The position numbers and the translations under genes are program-made. Of a stretch of 64,000 nt of DNA, positions 17,118 to 25,822 are shown one piece after another. Numbering within the stretch: position 1 is the first letter of the stretch; the number at the start of each line of letters is the position of its first letter. Source of the DNA: Azospirillum sp. OGB3 (GTDB lineage Bacteria; Pseudomonadota; Alphaproteobacteria; Azospirillales; Azospirillaceae); the NCBI RefSeq assembly GCF_014192915.1, contig NZ_JACHYN010000022.1, forward strand, positions 23,017-87,016, written 5' to 3'. The notes below the pieces were generated by a model. The model was not told the origin of the DNA. It saw nothing but the letters and a program-made list of their open reading frames with translations, and did no database searches.

Positions 17118-18335
17118 TCAGCGGCTCGGCAACGCCTTCCCGCGTTCCGCAGCCAACACCGTCAAGGTGAGCAAAACTCCTGTATCCAGATACTTGAAGC
17201 TGGTGTGGGCCCCGAGCGCCATCAGCAGCGGCGCCAGCACCGCCCAACCAAGCGCGGGGTCCGAACGGAGAAGCGCCAGCGCGCGTGGGGCGAGGCCGCC
17301 GAGATAGGCTGTCAGGGCGCACAGGCCGATCACCCCGGTCTTGGCAAGGGCGTAGGTCACGAGCGTGTGGGTGTAGGACACACGCCAGCCGCCGACCGCC
17401 GGATTGGCAAGGAGCGCGCCCCACCCCTGTCCGAACAGAAAGGCGGTCGGGGAGGACAGCGCCTGGCCAAAAGCGGCATCCGCCTCTTCCCACCGGGTGT
17501 TGGCCCCAGCCAGCCGGGTTTTCTCGGCCACTTGCCCGGCGGCACCAAGCAACACATCAAAAAAAGGCGTCATCAACAGCAATGCCGCCATCCCCACCCC
17601 AACCCCGACCATCGGCGTCCGCCTCAGCCGCCAGAGCCCTAATGCGACGAAGGCCATGACGGCAAGCCCGAGCGCCATGCGGTGAACCGCTCCGGCCAAT
17701 GCCGCCAGACACAGGAAGCCGCCCAGAATCGCGGCCACACCGGCGGCGCTCCACAGCCAGCGGCCACGCATCAGCATGCCGAGTCCGGAAGACGGCAGCA
17801 CGATGGCGGCGAACAGAACCGATGGCGCGTTCAGCAGATAAACGCCGCCATCCGCCATCGCACGAACGCCGACGGCACCGAAACCCCAGTCCGCCTGCTT
17901 CCACCAACGCAACGCGAACCCAACTCCGGCCAGCGCCATGCCGGCGGTCAGCAACGCTACCGCCCGGTCTGGAGCGGCGCGCAGCATCGGCACCAGCAAC
18001 ACCGGAAGGAACAGATAAAACAGAGGCACGACGTCGCGCAGCATATCGCCCGGCGACCAGTCCAGCCAAACGCCCCGCATCAGCGGGCACCACAGCAGCA
18101 CCGCCAGCGCCAGCACCGCAGGCCTCTCCCAGGACGGCGAATCGCGCTCCAGCAAGGCGTGGCCCGTCGTCACGGACAGGGGGCGCAGCAGCCCGACACC
18201 GAGCACCAGCAACGCACCGATCACCGCTTCGATCAATCGGATCTGTGCCGGTGCCGGCGCGCTCAGCAGGCCATAGAGGATGAGCGCCAGACACAACCCG
18301 GCGGCTCGCCACAGCGCCACTCCCTTTCCGGCCAC
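17118..18335 (-). CDS. O-antigen ligase/polymerase-like membrane protein
   Basis: A 405-residue integral membrane protein with about ten hydrophobic segments and one larger loop (about 270-330) containing AGANTRWEEADAAFGQALSSPTAFLFGQGWG and the later SYTHTLVTYALAKTGVIG. That loop pattern, with the H-T-L/Y-x-x-TG motif, is characteristic of the WaaL/Wzy superfamily. It could be the polymerase of the polysaccharide made here or a ligase; adjacency to a Wzz-like gene favours polymerase. It heads a run with GT4, wzz-like and GT2. Confidence 0.82.
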   Translation of the reverse strand: MAGKGVALWRAAGLCLALILYGLLSAPAPAQIRLIEAVIGALLVLGVGLLRPLSVTTGHALLERDSPSWERPAVLALAVLLWCPLMRGVWLDWSPGDMLRDVVPLFYLFLPVLLVPMLRAAPDRAVALLTAGMALAGVGFALRWWKQADWGFGAVGVRAMADGGVYLLNAPSVLFAAIVLPSSGLGMLMRGRWLWSAAGVAAILGGFLCLAALAGAVHRMALGLAVMAFVALGLWRLRRTPMVGVGVGMAALLLMTPFFDVLLGAAGQVAEKTRLAGANTRWEEADAAFGQALSSPTAFLFGQGWGALLANPAVGGWRVSYTHTLVTYALAKTGVIGLCALTAYLGGLAPRALALLRSDPALGWAVLAPLLMALGAHTSFKYLDTGVLLTLTVLAAERGKALPSR

Positions 18336-18422
18336 GCGCTCTCCGCCACTGCTCCGATTCGAACAGGCGGCAGCATTTCATGTCACAACAAAAAAAGGAA
18401 CGACCGATCCGATCCGCAACGA

Positions 18423-18893
18423 TCAGGCGTAGCGCAACTCCGCGCGGTCGAGACGGTAGAACAACCCTTCAAGAGGATTCAGCCGCAAGGTGCCGGTGAT
18501 CAGCATCGGGGCCTGCGACTCGCGGACCGGGATCTGGCTGTGGACGTGCAGCATGGTGGAAGGGCTGGGCCGGTGGCAGGCCGGACAGGAAATGGGATTG
18601 GCGGCGAGGATGAAGCTGTTGTGGGCCGGTGCGTCGCTCAACGGCACCATGAAGCCGCGGACCGTCACCAGCTTTCCTTCCAGCGCCCTGACCCGGGTCG
18701 GGAAGACCGGGTTGGCCGCCGGTCCCTCCATGCGGACCTGCACCAAATCCCGCCACAGGGCCGTGGTGTCGTCCAGCGGCAGATGGAACGGCCCGGCGGG
18801 ATGCGTGGGTTCGCTGGCGTTGGTCGCCCAGATTGCCCAGCCGGCCACCGGGGCCAGCGCGAGCGGCAACAGAACCTGTCGGCGCGTCGTCAT
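18423..18893 (-). CDS. DUF3299-like exported protein
   Basis: A 156-residue protein with an N-terminal export signal (TTRRQVLLPLALAPVAGWA), with a twin-arginine pair that could allow Tat export. The mature part resembles DUF3299 proteins: VFPTRVRALEGKLVTVRGFMVPLSD, then FILAANPISCPACHRPSPSTMLHV. The CPAC pair and nearby His residues could bind a metal. The function of the family is not established. It is divergent from an ArsR gene whose product carries a zinc-type site, 288 nt away, which fits a metal-related role; this is inference. Confidence 0.7.
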   Translation of the reverse strand: MTTRRQVLLPLALAPVAGWAIWATNASEPTHPAGPFHLPLDDTTALWRDLVQVRMEGPAANPVFPTRVRALEGKLVTVRGFMVPLSDAPAHNSFILAANPISCPACHRPSPSTMLHVHSQIPVRESQAPMLITGTLRLNPLEGLFYRLDRAELRYA

Positions 18894-19181
18894 GGCTTCC
18901 TCCCCCTCGATCCTGCCCGTTTCGGTCGTTCGTGCGACCGTTCATTTGATCGTTGAAGGCATCCTGTGCGGCCATTGTCCCGGACCGTCGTCTTGTGGCC
19001 GAATTGTTCCCGAGCCCTCGCCCAAGGTCAACAGGCGAGCGATAGGCCATACGTAAGATGCCGCCGCCCGGCGACTTCGCGCAGCGCTTCGCCGACCTAT
19101 GGGATTGACGCGGCCGCCGACCTATACTTTGTAAGAGCGGCAACCACCGATAAAAACCTTACGAGCGGGAATCAACGCGGC

Positions 19182-19532
19182 ATGCAAAAAGGGTCAGCAC
19201 CAAAGGACAAGCCGGCGCATCTCCGCCTGTCCGAAGACCAGACGACCGAACTGGCCGACATGTTCCGCCTGATGAGCGACCCCAGCCGGCTGCGCATCAT
19301 CCTGGCCTGCCTGGACACCTCGACCTCGGTCGGCGATATGGCGGCGGCGTTGGGCCTGTCACCATCGCTGGTGAGCCATCACCTCCGCCTGCTGCGGGCG
19401 GGGCGGCTGATCCAAGCGGAACGGCGCGGCAACCGGGTCTTCTACCTGATCACCGACGAGCACATCCGGCGCGTCCTGTCGGACATGGTCGACCATGTGG
19501 CGGAGGAAAGCGAAGGCGACCTGGAGGCCTGA
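19182..19532 (+). CDS. ArsR/SmtB-family metal-sensing repressor
   Basis: A 116-residue winged-helix protein: DMFRLMSDPSRLRIILACLDTSTSVGDMAAALGLSPSLVSHHLRLLRAGRLIQAERRGNRVFYLI holds the ArsR HTH and wing (shown here as family blocks). The C-terminal helix reads D-E-H-x10-H-x2-E, exactly the alpha-5 zinc site of SmtB/CzrA (Asp, His, His, Glu). It lacks the CxC arsenite motif. It should release DNA on binding Zn or Co. The ATG at 19182 follows GAGCGGG. No metal exporter adjoins; the divergent neighbour is the DUF3299-like gene. Confidence 0.9.
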   Translation: MQKGSAPKDKPAHLRLSEDQTTELADMFRLMSDPSRLRIILACLDTSTSVGDMAAALGLSPSLVSHHLRLLRAGRLIQAERRGNRVFYLITDEHIRRVLSDMVDHVAEESEGDLEA

Positions 19533-19708
19533 GCGTGCGGTTGCGGCGGCCTCCGCCGCCACAACCCGTTGAAGCCTTTATAACAAATACGCAATAGGAT
19601 TTGACCGCCATGCCAGTTGCGCCGCATAGTTCCGACCATGCTGCGGCGCATCAAACCGTTGTTGCACGAATGGCCTGAAGAATCGGCCAGGAAACAAAGG
19701 GTGTTGGC

Positions 19709-20527
19709 ATGGAGACGTTCCGCTTCCAGCCGGGGGAAACCCCCGTCCTGCTCAGCATCCCGCATGTCGGCACGGTCGTGCCGCCGGACATCGCTGCCAC
19801 CATGACCGACTCCGCCCTGGCGGTGCCGGACACCGACTGGCATCTCGACCGCCTCTATCACTTCGCCCCAGCGCTGGGCATCGGCTTCCTGAAGCCGACG
19901 CTGTCGCGTTATGTGATCGACCTCAACCGTGACCCCGAGAGCCCCCTCCCCGGCGCCGGCAGCACCGAACTTTGCCCCCTCACCACCTTCGATCACCAGC
20001 CCATCTATCGGCCAGGGAAAGAGCCGGACGCGGCCGAGGTGGAGCGGCGGGTCGGCACCTATTGGCGCCCCTATCATGAACAGCTCAATGGCGAGCTTCA
20101 GGCGCTGAAGGAACGCTTCGGCGTGGCGGTGCTGTTCGACGCCCATTCCATCCGGTCGCGCGTGCCGCGATTCTTCGACGGGCAGATCCAGGACTTCAGC
20201 CTGGGGACGGCGGAGGGCGCCAGCGCCTCCCCTGCGCTGGTCGGCCGGGTGATGAACGTCCTCACCGCGACCGGGCGATTCTCCTCGGTGCAGAACGGGC
20301 GCTTCAAGGGCGGCTTCATCACCCGCCGCTACGGCAATCCCGGCGACAACATCCACTCGATCCAGCTCGAACTGTCGCAGCTCACCTATATGGACGAGGA
20401 GGCCCCCTTCGGCTTCCGCGAGGAGTCGGCGCGTCAGGTGCGCCCGACCTTGGAGCGGCTGCTGAGCCTCGTCGTCGAGTGGGCGTGGGAGAACGCCGCC
20501 GGCCGGCGGCGCAGCGCCTTCCTGTAA
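19709..20527 (+). CDS. hutG: N-formylglutamate deformylase
   Basis: A 272-residue N-formylglutamate amidohydrolase that would convert N-formyl-L-glutamate to glutamate and formate, the last step of one histidine-degradation route. VLLSIPHVGTVVP, DTDWHLDRLYHFAP, SRYVIDLNRDPES, LFDAHSIRSRVPRFFDG and GGFITRRYGNP are the conserved family blocks, and the length is standard. No other hut gene is in the window. The ATG at 19709 is preceded by an A/G-rich stretch (CCAGGAAACAAAGG) at a long spacing. Confidence 0.94.
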   Translation: METFRFQPGETPVLLSIPHVGTVVPPDIAATMTDSALAVPDTDWHLDRLYHFAPALGIGFLKPTLSRYVIDLNRDPESPLPGAGSTELCPLTTFDHQPIYRPGKEPDAAEVERRVGTYWRPYHEQLNGELQALKERFGVAVLFDAHSIRSRVPRFFDGQIQDFSLGTAEGASASPALVGRVMNVLTATGRFSSVQNGRFKGGFITRRYGNPGDNIHSIQLELSQLTYMDEEAPFGFREESARQVRPTLERLLSLVVEWAWENAAGRRRSAFL

Positions 20528-20542
20528 CGGCCGGCCAGGCCC

Positions 20543-20953
20543 TCAGACCCAGACGCCCCGCACATAGGGCGTCAATTGGGTGTCCTGCATGATGATATGG
20601 TGGACCAGCCAGTTCGCCGTGAAGGTGTAGATCCGCTCGGCGTTCTGATGCGTCGGGTCCCGCGTGAAGACTGCGGACAATTCGCTCAAGGTCCGCACCG
20701 CCTCATGGTGCTGGCGGACATGCTCCTCGAACTTCGGGTAATGCACGGCCTGCATGATCTTTTCTTCGCGGGCGAAGTGCTGCTGGGTGTATTCCAGCAG
20801 TTTCATGAGGATCTTGGCGACACGCACGGGCATGAAGCTGCGCGACGTCAGCGCGGCATCAAGTTCGTTCAGATACTCGATCAGGTGCTTGTGATCTTCA
20901 TCGATGGACGGCTGGCCGACGCTGAGCTGCCGCCTCCACGTAATGACACCCAT
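20543..20953 (-). CDS. Bacteriohemerythrin
   Basis: A 136-residue single-domain hemerythrin. The di-iron ligand set can be read in order: His in DEDHKHLIEYLNEL, His and Glu in QQHFAREEKIM, paired His in FEEHVRQHHEAV and the terminal H-x4-D in HHIIMQDTQLTPYV. It binds O2 reversibly and may serve oxygen delivery or sensing; free-standing forms occur in microaerophiles. The ATG at 20953 follows GGAGGGTTC and is preferred over a start 29 codons upstream. Confidence 0.94.
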   Translation of the reverse strand: MGVITWRRQLSVGQPSIDEDHKHLIEYLNELDAALTSRSFMPVRVAKILMKLLEYTQQHFAREEKIMQAVHYPKFEEHVRQHHEAVRTLSELSAVFTRDPTHQNAERIYTFTANWLVHHIIMQDTQLTPYVRGVWV

Positions 20954-21314
20954 GAACCCTCCGCACCCTGTCTTCCGCGGCCACCGGGCAATTCCGCCGA
21001 AAGCCACCGCATTGAAGGGAAGCGCGCCGCACTTGCGCAACTGACGATGAAGGTGCGCAACCCGTCAAAAAACCGTAAATTCCAGACGCCGCGTCCCTTG
21101 TTACCGCCGACTCCGCAACCGGCGGCCTTTGCCTGCATTATGGGCGCATTTTCTACAAAACGAACGCATACGATCGTCACATGGCATTTTGCCGCACCAA
21201 AACAAAGACGCGAAAAGGCAGGGGAAACGTCATGTTTCCGCCTGCCTTCACATCGACTTCATGGGGATGAGGCGACGATCGCCCGCCCCGGCTTATCGGT
21301 GAACCGCCGCCCGA
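20954..21314. other. Intergenic region between hemerythrin and fabI
   Basis: 361 bases holding the hemerythrin promoter (not defined) and the fabI terminator at 21214-21250. TGCGCAAC occurs twice about 23 nt apart near 21035-21065. I see no gene or RNA. Confidence 0.5.
21214..21250 (-). terminator. Rho-independent terminator of fabI
   Basis: On the minus strand AAGGCAGGCGGAAAC pairs with GTTTCCCCTGCCTT (one bulge) and a TTTT tract follows. It lies 65 nt after the fabI stop. Confidence 0.8.
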
Positions 21315-22100
21315 TCAGCCGACGATCGAATAGCCGCAGTCCACATAGGTGGTGCTGCCGGTGATGCCCTTGGCTCCGTCCGTCGCCAGGAAGGCGGTGG
21401 TGTAACCGACCTCTTCGATGGTGACGAGGCGCTGTTCCGGCGCGCGTTCCGCGGCCTTCTCCATCAGCTCGTCGAAATGGGCGATGCCGGAGGCGGCGCG
21501 CGTCTTGATCGGGCCCGGAGAGATGGCATGGACGCGGATGCCCTTCGGGCCCAGCTCCGCCGCCAGATAGCGCACGCTGGCCTCCAGCGCGGCCTTCACC
21601 GGCCCCATCACGCCGTAATTGTCGATCACGCGGTTGGCGCCGAAATAGGACATGGTGAACAGCGAACCACCATCCTTCATCAGCGGCTCGGCGTAACGGG
21701 CCATGCGGATGAAGGAGTGGCAGGACACGTCCATCGCCATCTGGAAGCCTTCGCGCGAACAATCGACGACGCGGCCGTGCAGATCCTCCTTCGGAGCGAA
21801 GGCGATGGAATGCAGCGCGAAGTCCAGCTTGCCCCACTTCTGCTCGATCTTCTCGAAGATGGCCTTCAGCTCACCCTCGCCGGTGACGTCCACCGGTTCG
21901 AAGATCTCCGCTTCGAGCTGCTGGGCCAGCGGCTCGACGAAGCGCTTCGCCTTGTCGTTCAGGTAGCTGACCGCGAGATCCGCGCCCAGAGCGCGGAAGG
22001 CGCGGGCGCAGCCCCACGCGATCGACTGATCGTTGGCGATGCCGAGCACGAGGCCCTTCTTGCCTTCAAGAGTGGCGGCGGCGGGGATGATCGTGGTCAT
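21315..22100 (-). CDS. fabI: Enoyl-[acyl-carrier-protein] reductase (NADH)
   Basis: A 261-residue short-chain dehydrogenase of the FabI type, which reduces trans-2-enoyl-ACP in the last step of fatty-acid elongation. GLVLGIANDQSIAWGCA is the variant cofactor loop, LHSIAFAPKEDL the FabI-specific strand, and the catalytic Tyr162-x6-Lys169 reads YGVMGPVK. TMSYFGANRVIDNY and ISPGPIKTRAASGI are family blocks. The length and the C-terminal GSTTYVDCGYSIVG are typical. It is monocistronic with its own terminator. Confidence 0.97.
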   Translation of the reverse strand: MTTIIPAAATLEGKKGLVLGIANDQSIAWGCARAFRALGADLAVSYLNDKAKRFVEPLAQQLEAEIFEPVDVTGEGELKAIFEKIEQKWGKLDFALHSIAFAPKEDLHGRVVDCSREGFQMAMDVSCHSFIRMARYAEPLMKDGGSLFTMSYFGANRVIDNYGVMGPVKAALEASVRYLAAELGPKGIRVHAISPGPIKTRAASGIAHFDELMEKAAERAPEQRLVTIEEVGYTTAFLATDGAKGITGSTTYVDCGYSIVG

Positions 22101-22235
22101 AGGCTGGCTTTCCCGGATTGCAAGGTGGCCGGATTCAGAGTGCGCCAGATCGGATCACTCGAATTGTGCAACGCACCATAATGCAATCGAAGGTCATAGG
22201 CAACTTGTTAAAGTCGCAATATACCCGACATTATC

Positions 22236-22373
22236 GCTTTGTTTATCTGTAACACAGCCTTCACACAGCGAAGGCGCGAAGTCCGCATTGGTGTTTCATA
22301 CCCCTTTCTTGCGCATTGATTGACAGGATCGCAACAAAGACAAAGGCCCCTCCTTTTTGAGGGGCCTTTTTTA
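22236..22373 (+). ncRNA. Candidate small RNA between fabI and the YgaP-like gene
   Basis: A possible promoter (TTGTTA at 22205, 18-nt spacer, CATTAT at 22229) is followed by a hairpin GCCTTC-N7-GAAGGC (22257-22275) and a strong plus-strand terminator at 22342-22373 that ends in six T. No coding frame fits. The terminator has its T tract only on the plus strand, where no gene precedes it, which is the main argument. It could also be a terminator for the minus-strand neighbour. Confidence 0.35.
22342..22373 (+). terminator. Rho-independent terminator, T tract on plus strand
   Basis: AAAGGCCCCTC-N6-GAGGGGCCTTTTTT. On the minus strand the stem is followed by GTCTTTG, a poorer tract, so plus-strand use is favoured. 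Confidence 0.85.
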
Positions 22374-22388
22374 CAGGAGAAATGACGC

Positions 22389-22808
22389 TCAGACGGCGCC
22401 GGGCGTGAAGGACGGCGGATCGCTGGCTGGGAAGGATTCCATCGACGCCTCGTCCACCCTCTCCTTCTCGTCGGCATCGTCGTAGATGTCGCCGGGATGG
22501 CGGGAATAGCGATGGACGCCCTGATCCACATCCTCGGCGGGGGTGCCCGCCCCGTGATGGCCGCCCAGATCCTCCATCATCGCCTTGGCCGGGCAATAGC
22601 CGGTCAGCCCGCGGGCGACCAGGGCGCCGCCGGCCAAAGCCAGCGCCGCTCCACCGACAGTCGGGCGGCGCAGCCCCAGCACGGCGAGAAGCCCGCCGCC
22701 GACCAGCGACACCAGGCGTTCGGTGTGCCCGACGTTGATCATGCGTTCGAGATCGTCCGGCAGGGCCGCGTCGCGGCTGCCTATGCCCTTTTGGCTCGTC
22801 ATCGCCAT
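22389..22808 (-). CDS. DUF2892/YgaP-like membrane protein
   Basis: A 139-residue protein. INVGHTERLVSLVGGGLLAVLG, then GGAALALAGGALVARGLTGYCPAKAMM is the DUF2892 two-helix membrane unit (the YgaP transmembrane part), ending with the family GLTGYCP motif. The C-terminal 55 residues are acidic and probably soluble, with EASMESFPASDPPSFTPG, a tail also seen in other short stress-linked proteins. The ATG at 22808 follows GAGGAG. It starts 28 nt after the PRC-barrel gene, probably in one operon with it. Confidence 0.85.
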   Translation of the reverse strand: MAMTSQKGIGSRDAALPDDLERMINVGHTERLVSLVGGGLLAVLGLRRPTVGGAALALAGGALVARGLTGYCPAKAMMEDLGGHHGAGTPAEDVDQGVHRYSRHPGDIYDDADEKERVDEASMESFPASDPPSFTPGAV

Positions 22809-22836
22809 CGCTGCTCTCCTCGATCTTTTTCTATGG

Positions 22837-23709
22837 TCACTGCCGCGGGGCGGGCGGCGTGGATCCGCCCTGGCCCGGCGTCGGCGCGGCGCCGGTCGAA
22901 CCGGACGAGCCCGGCTGTGCCGTCCCATCGGGCTTGCGGGCCGTGTCGGCCAGCGTGCGGGCCTGCGACAGCTCGCGGTTCAGCCGGTCCACCTCCTGCG
23001 AGAGACGCTGCACCTCCGATTGAAGCTGCGGCGATCCCGCGGAACCGCCCTCCGGCATACCAACCGCGGCGAGGGCCGCACCGTCGCGCATCCAATAGGG
23101 CTGGACCCCGTAATAGGTGTGCAGCGCCACCGCCCATTGCCGGTCCGACATGTCCGGACGGTTGGAACTGGTGAATTGCGGCGCCGCGGTCAGCCGGTCC
23201 TTGGTCACGTTCAGGACATAGCCGTCACCACCCTGTGCCGGCTGGATCAATGCCCAGGGAACGGGGAAGTTGCGCTCACCCAGACCGAGAAAGCCGCCGG
23301 CCTCGACCACGGCGTAGGCGACGCGCCCGGTGTTCGGATCGACCACCAGCTCGGAAATGGAGCCCATCTCCTCGCCGCTGGCGTTGTGCAGCTTGGCCTT
23401 CGACAGGTCGTCGGCGGCGACCACGCGCGGATGCTCGACCGAGCGCAGCAGCGCGTCGGCCTCGCCCAGGATGGTCTGGCACGCCGGCTCGCCGCCCCGC
23501 TGCCCGGCGCGTTCGGCGGTCTGGCGCAGGGCGCGGAGCTGGCCGATCTCCTGCGGGCTGATGGAGGCGGGCGTCGGGTTGCCGGCGGCCTCCAGCGCGC
23601 CGATGCGCTGGCCCAGCCGGTTCACCCCCTCCGGGCAGGTCTCGGCGAGCGCCGGCCAAGGCCCAAGCGCCCCCGCGATCATGGCGGCGCTGAGGAGCAG
23701 GCGTTTCAT
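22837..23709 (-). CDS. Exported PRC-barrel protein
   Basis: A 290-residue protein with a signal peptide (KRLLLSAAMIAGALGPWPALAE, cut near residue 22). The N-terminal third is helical with two Cys. A PRC-barrel lies at about 90-165 (DLSKAKLHNASGEEMGSISELVVDPNTGRVAYAVVEAGGFLGLGERNFPVPWALI, in blocks). A coiled coil near the C terminus (LQSEVQRLSQEVDRLNRELSQ) and a Pro/Gly tail end it. PRC-barrel proteins of this exported type are linked to stress or envelope functions, not photosynthesis. A GGAAC-type promoter lies upstream. Confidence 0.85.
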   Translation of the reverse strand: MKRLLLSAAMIAGALGPWPALAETCPEGVNRLGQRIGALEAAGNPTPASISPQEIGQLRALRQTAERAGQRGGEPACQTILGEADALLRSVEHPRVVAADDLSKAKLHNASGEEMGSISELVVDPNTGRVAYAVVEAGGFLGLGERNFPVPWALIQPAQGGDGYVLNVTKDRLTAAPQFTSSNRPDMSDRQWAVALHTYYGVQPYWMRDGAALAAVGMPEGGSAGSPQLQSEVQRLSQEVDRLNRELSQARTLADTARKPDGTAQPGSSGSTGAAPTPGQGGSTPPAPRQ

Positions 23710-23759
23710 CGTGGGTGCCTCCGGCTTGGTTTCCGTGCGTGTGGTTCTCACGCGGGGAA

Positions 23760-23785
23760 AACAGCACGGCCAAGACGGAGGTTCC
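23760..23785 (-). promoter_or_regulatory. Candidate EcfG-type stress promoter of the PRC-barrel operon
   Basis: Minus strand GGAAC-N17-TGTT, close to the alphaproteobacterial general-stress consensus GGAAC-N16/17-CGTT, about 50 nt before the start codon. Confidence 0.45.
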
Positions 23786-23809
23786 GCGAATGCTTCTTCT
23801 GCGAAGCGG

Positions 23810-24444
<635 letters not shown>

Positions 24445-24448
<4 letters not shown>

Positions 24449-25191
24449 GAGCGGAACAACCTCGTGTATTGGGTTTCGTGGATCATGGAGGTCCAATCGA
24501 CGGCCATGGCGCGGCTGCCCAGGTCATCGAGCGGGGCGGCCAGCGCGGCCTCCGCCGCAGAGTGCACCACGGAATCGAGCGCCGCCAGGGCCTTCTGCCC
24601 GTCCGTCTGCCCCAGCGGAACCAGCCGCACCCCGGCGGAGATGAGGTTGGCGGCGAAGGCGTGCAGATAGGCCGACAGGGCGGGCCCTTCCGGCACGCCG
24701 ATCAGCGCGGCGGCCAGCGCCACGGCGACGGCGTAGGCGACCGGGCGACCGCTGTCGGCGATCACCCGGTCCCAGCGCTCCATCCCCTCCAGCGGCCAGG
24801 CGGCGCGCACGGCGATCAGAAACGCCTGCCCCTGCGCGCGGCTCTCCAGCGCGGTTTCGGCGGAGGCGCGCATGGCGTCGGCGCGTTCGACCGCCCAGGC
24901 GAAGCCCGCCTCGTCGCCCGCCAGCACGGCGCGATGCGCGGCAACGAAGAGCATGCCGTCGGTCCGCCCGGCGCCGTGGCGCAGGATGCCGTCCATCCAC
25001 CGCGCCAGCGTGTCGCGGTCGCGGACGAGCCCCTGCTCCACCGCCGCCTCGATGCCATGGCTGTAGGAGAAGCCGCCGACCGGGAAGGACGGCGACAGCC
25101 AAGCGAGGAGCTTGGTGAGATGGGTGGCCGAGACGGGCCCCCACCCCGGCCCTCCCCCGCTATGCGGGAGAGGGTGCCTATCCTCGTCCAA
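24445..25191 (-). CDS. ureF: Urease accessory protein UreF
   Basis: About 248 residues, with the UreF core LLAWLSPSFPVGGFSYSHGIEAAVEQG and the C-terminal RAMAVDWTSMIHETQYTRLFRS. UreF joins UreD/UreH and UreG in the nickel-loading complex. No ATG or GTG lies before the conserved core; the only plausible start is TTG at 25191, with GGAGGGG just upstream. That start makes the first 25 or so residues (rich in Gly, Pro and His) come from a palindromic intergenic repeat, unlike the usual short UreF N terminus. Confidence 0.92.
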
Positions 25192-25240
25192 GTCCCCTCC
25201 CTCGCGAAGCGGGGGAGGGTTAGGGAGGGGGCAAGCGCCC
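25141..25240. repeat. GC-rich palindromic intergenic repeat
   Basis: Two imperfect inverted repeats of the CCTCCCCCGC...GCGGGGGAGG type. The right half (GCGAAGCGGGGGAGGGT, then AGGGAGGGGGCAAGCG) recurs almost unchanged near 52099-52130, so this is a dispersed repeat family. It overlaps the start of ureF. Confidence 0.75.
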
Positions 25241-25822
25241 TCAGTCATGCGAATGCCCGTGGGAATGGGAGTGCCCATGGGAGTGGCTGTGGGAATGCGA
25301 ATGACCATGATCATGATCATGATCGTGACCATGCCCATGGTCATGGCCGTGCCCGTGGGAATGTCCATGCCCCTGCCCCGAGTACGCCCCTCCCTCCGGC
25401 GCGAAGGGCGCGTGGATGGCGGCAACGCTGGCCCCCAGCCCCTTCAGCATGTCCTCGATCACGTGGTCGCGGCGCAGGCGGATGGTCTCGCCGACGATCT
25501 GCACCGGCAGGTGGCGGTTGCCGAGGTGCCAGGCGATGCGGGCGAAGCCCTCCGTCCCGCCGCCGCAGCGCACCTCCATCAGCTCCTCGTCGGCGGCGAC
25601 CACGCGCAGGTAGGCGCCGTCGCCCAGTTCCAGCCCGTCGCCATGGTCGAGCGCGACCGCGCGCGGCAGGTCCAGCAGGAAATCGGCTCCCGCATCGTCC
25701 GTCATCACCATGCGGCGCCGGTGGCGGTCGTCGAAGGCGAGGGTCACCGTGCCGGCCTCGCGCTCGGCCGGCCAATGGCCGCGGGCGTGGACTCGGGTGG
25801 CGCGGCGGAGCGTGTCGGTCAT
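25241..25822 (-). CDS. ureE: Urease nickel metallochaperone UreE with His-rich tail
   Basis: A 193-residue UreE. The N-terminal peptide-binding domain (TLAFDDRHRRRMVMTDDAGADFLLDLP) and the metal-binding domain (ARIAWHLGNRHLPVQI, with the conserved GNRH histidine) are clear. The C terminus is a run of 21 His alternating with Gly, Ser or Asp, a nickel-storage tail as in Klebsiella UreE but longer. The ATG at 25822 overlaps the murI stop (ATGA), so it is translationally coupled to glutamate racemase. The tail is encoded by simple-repeat DNA. Confidence 0.96.
   Translation of the reverse strand: MTDTLRRATRVHARGHWPAEREAGTVTLAFDDRHRRRMVMTDDAGADFLLDLPRAVALDHGDGLELGDGAYLRVVAADEELMEVRCGGGTEGFARIAWHLGNRHLPVQIVGETIRLRRDHVIEDMLKGLGASVAAIHAPFAPEGGAYSGQGHGHSHGHGHDHGHGHDHDHDHGHSHSHSHSHGHSHSHGHSHD

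Noticed and set aside
25241..25370. Short tandem repeats that look array-like
   Set aside because: They encode the His-Gly/Ser/Asp tail of UreE in frame; not a CRISPR or satellite array.
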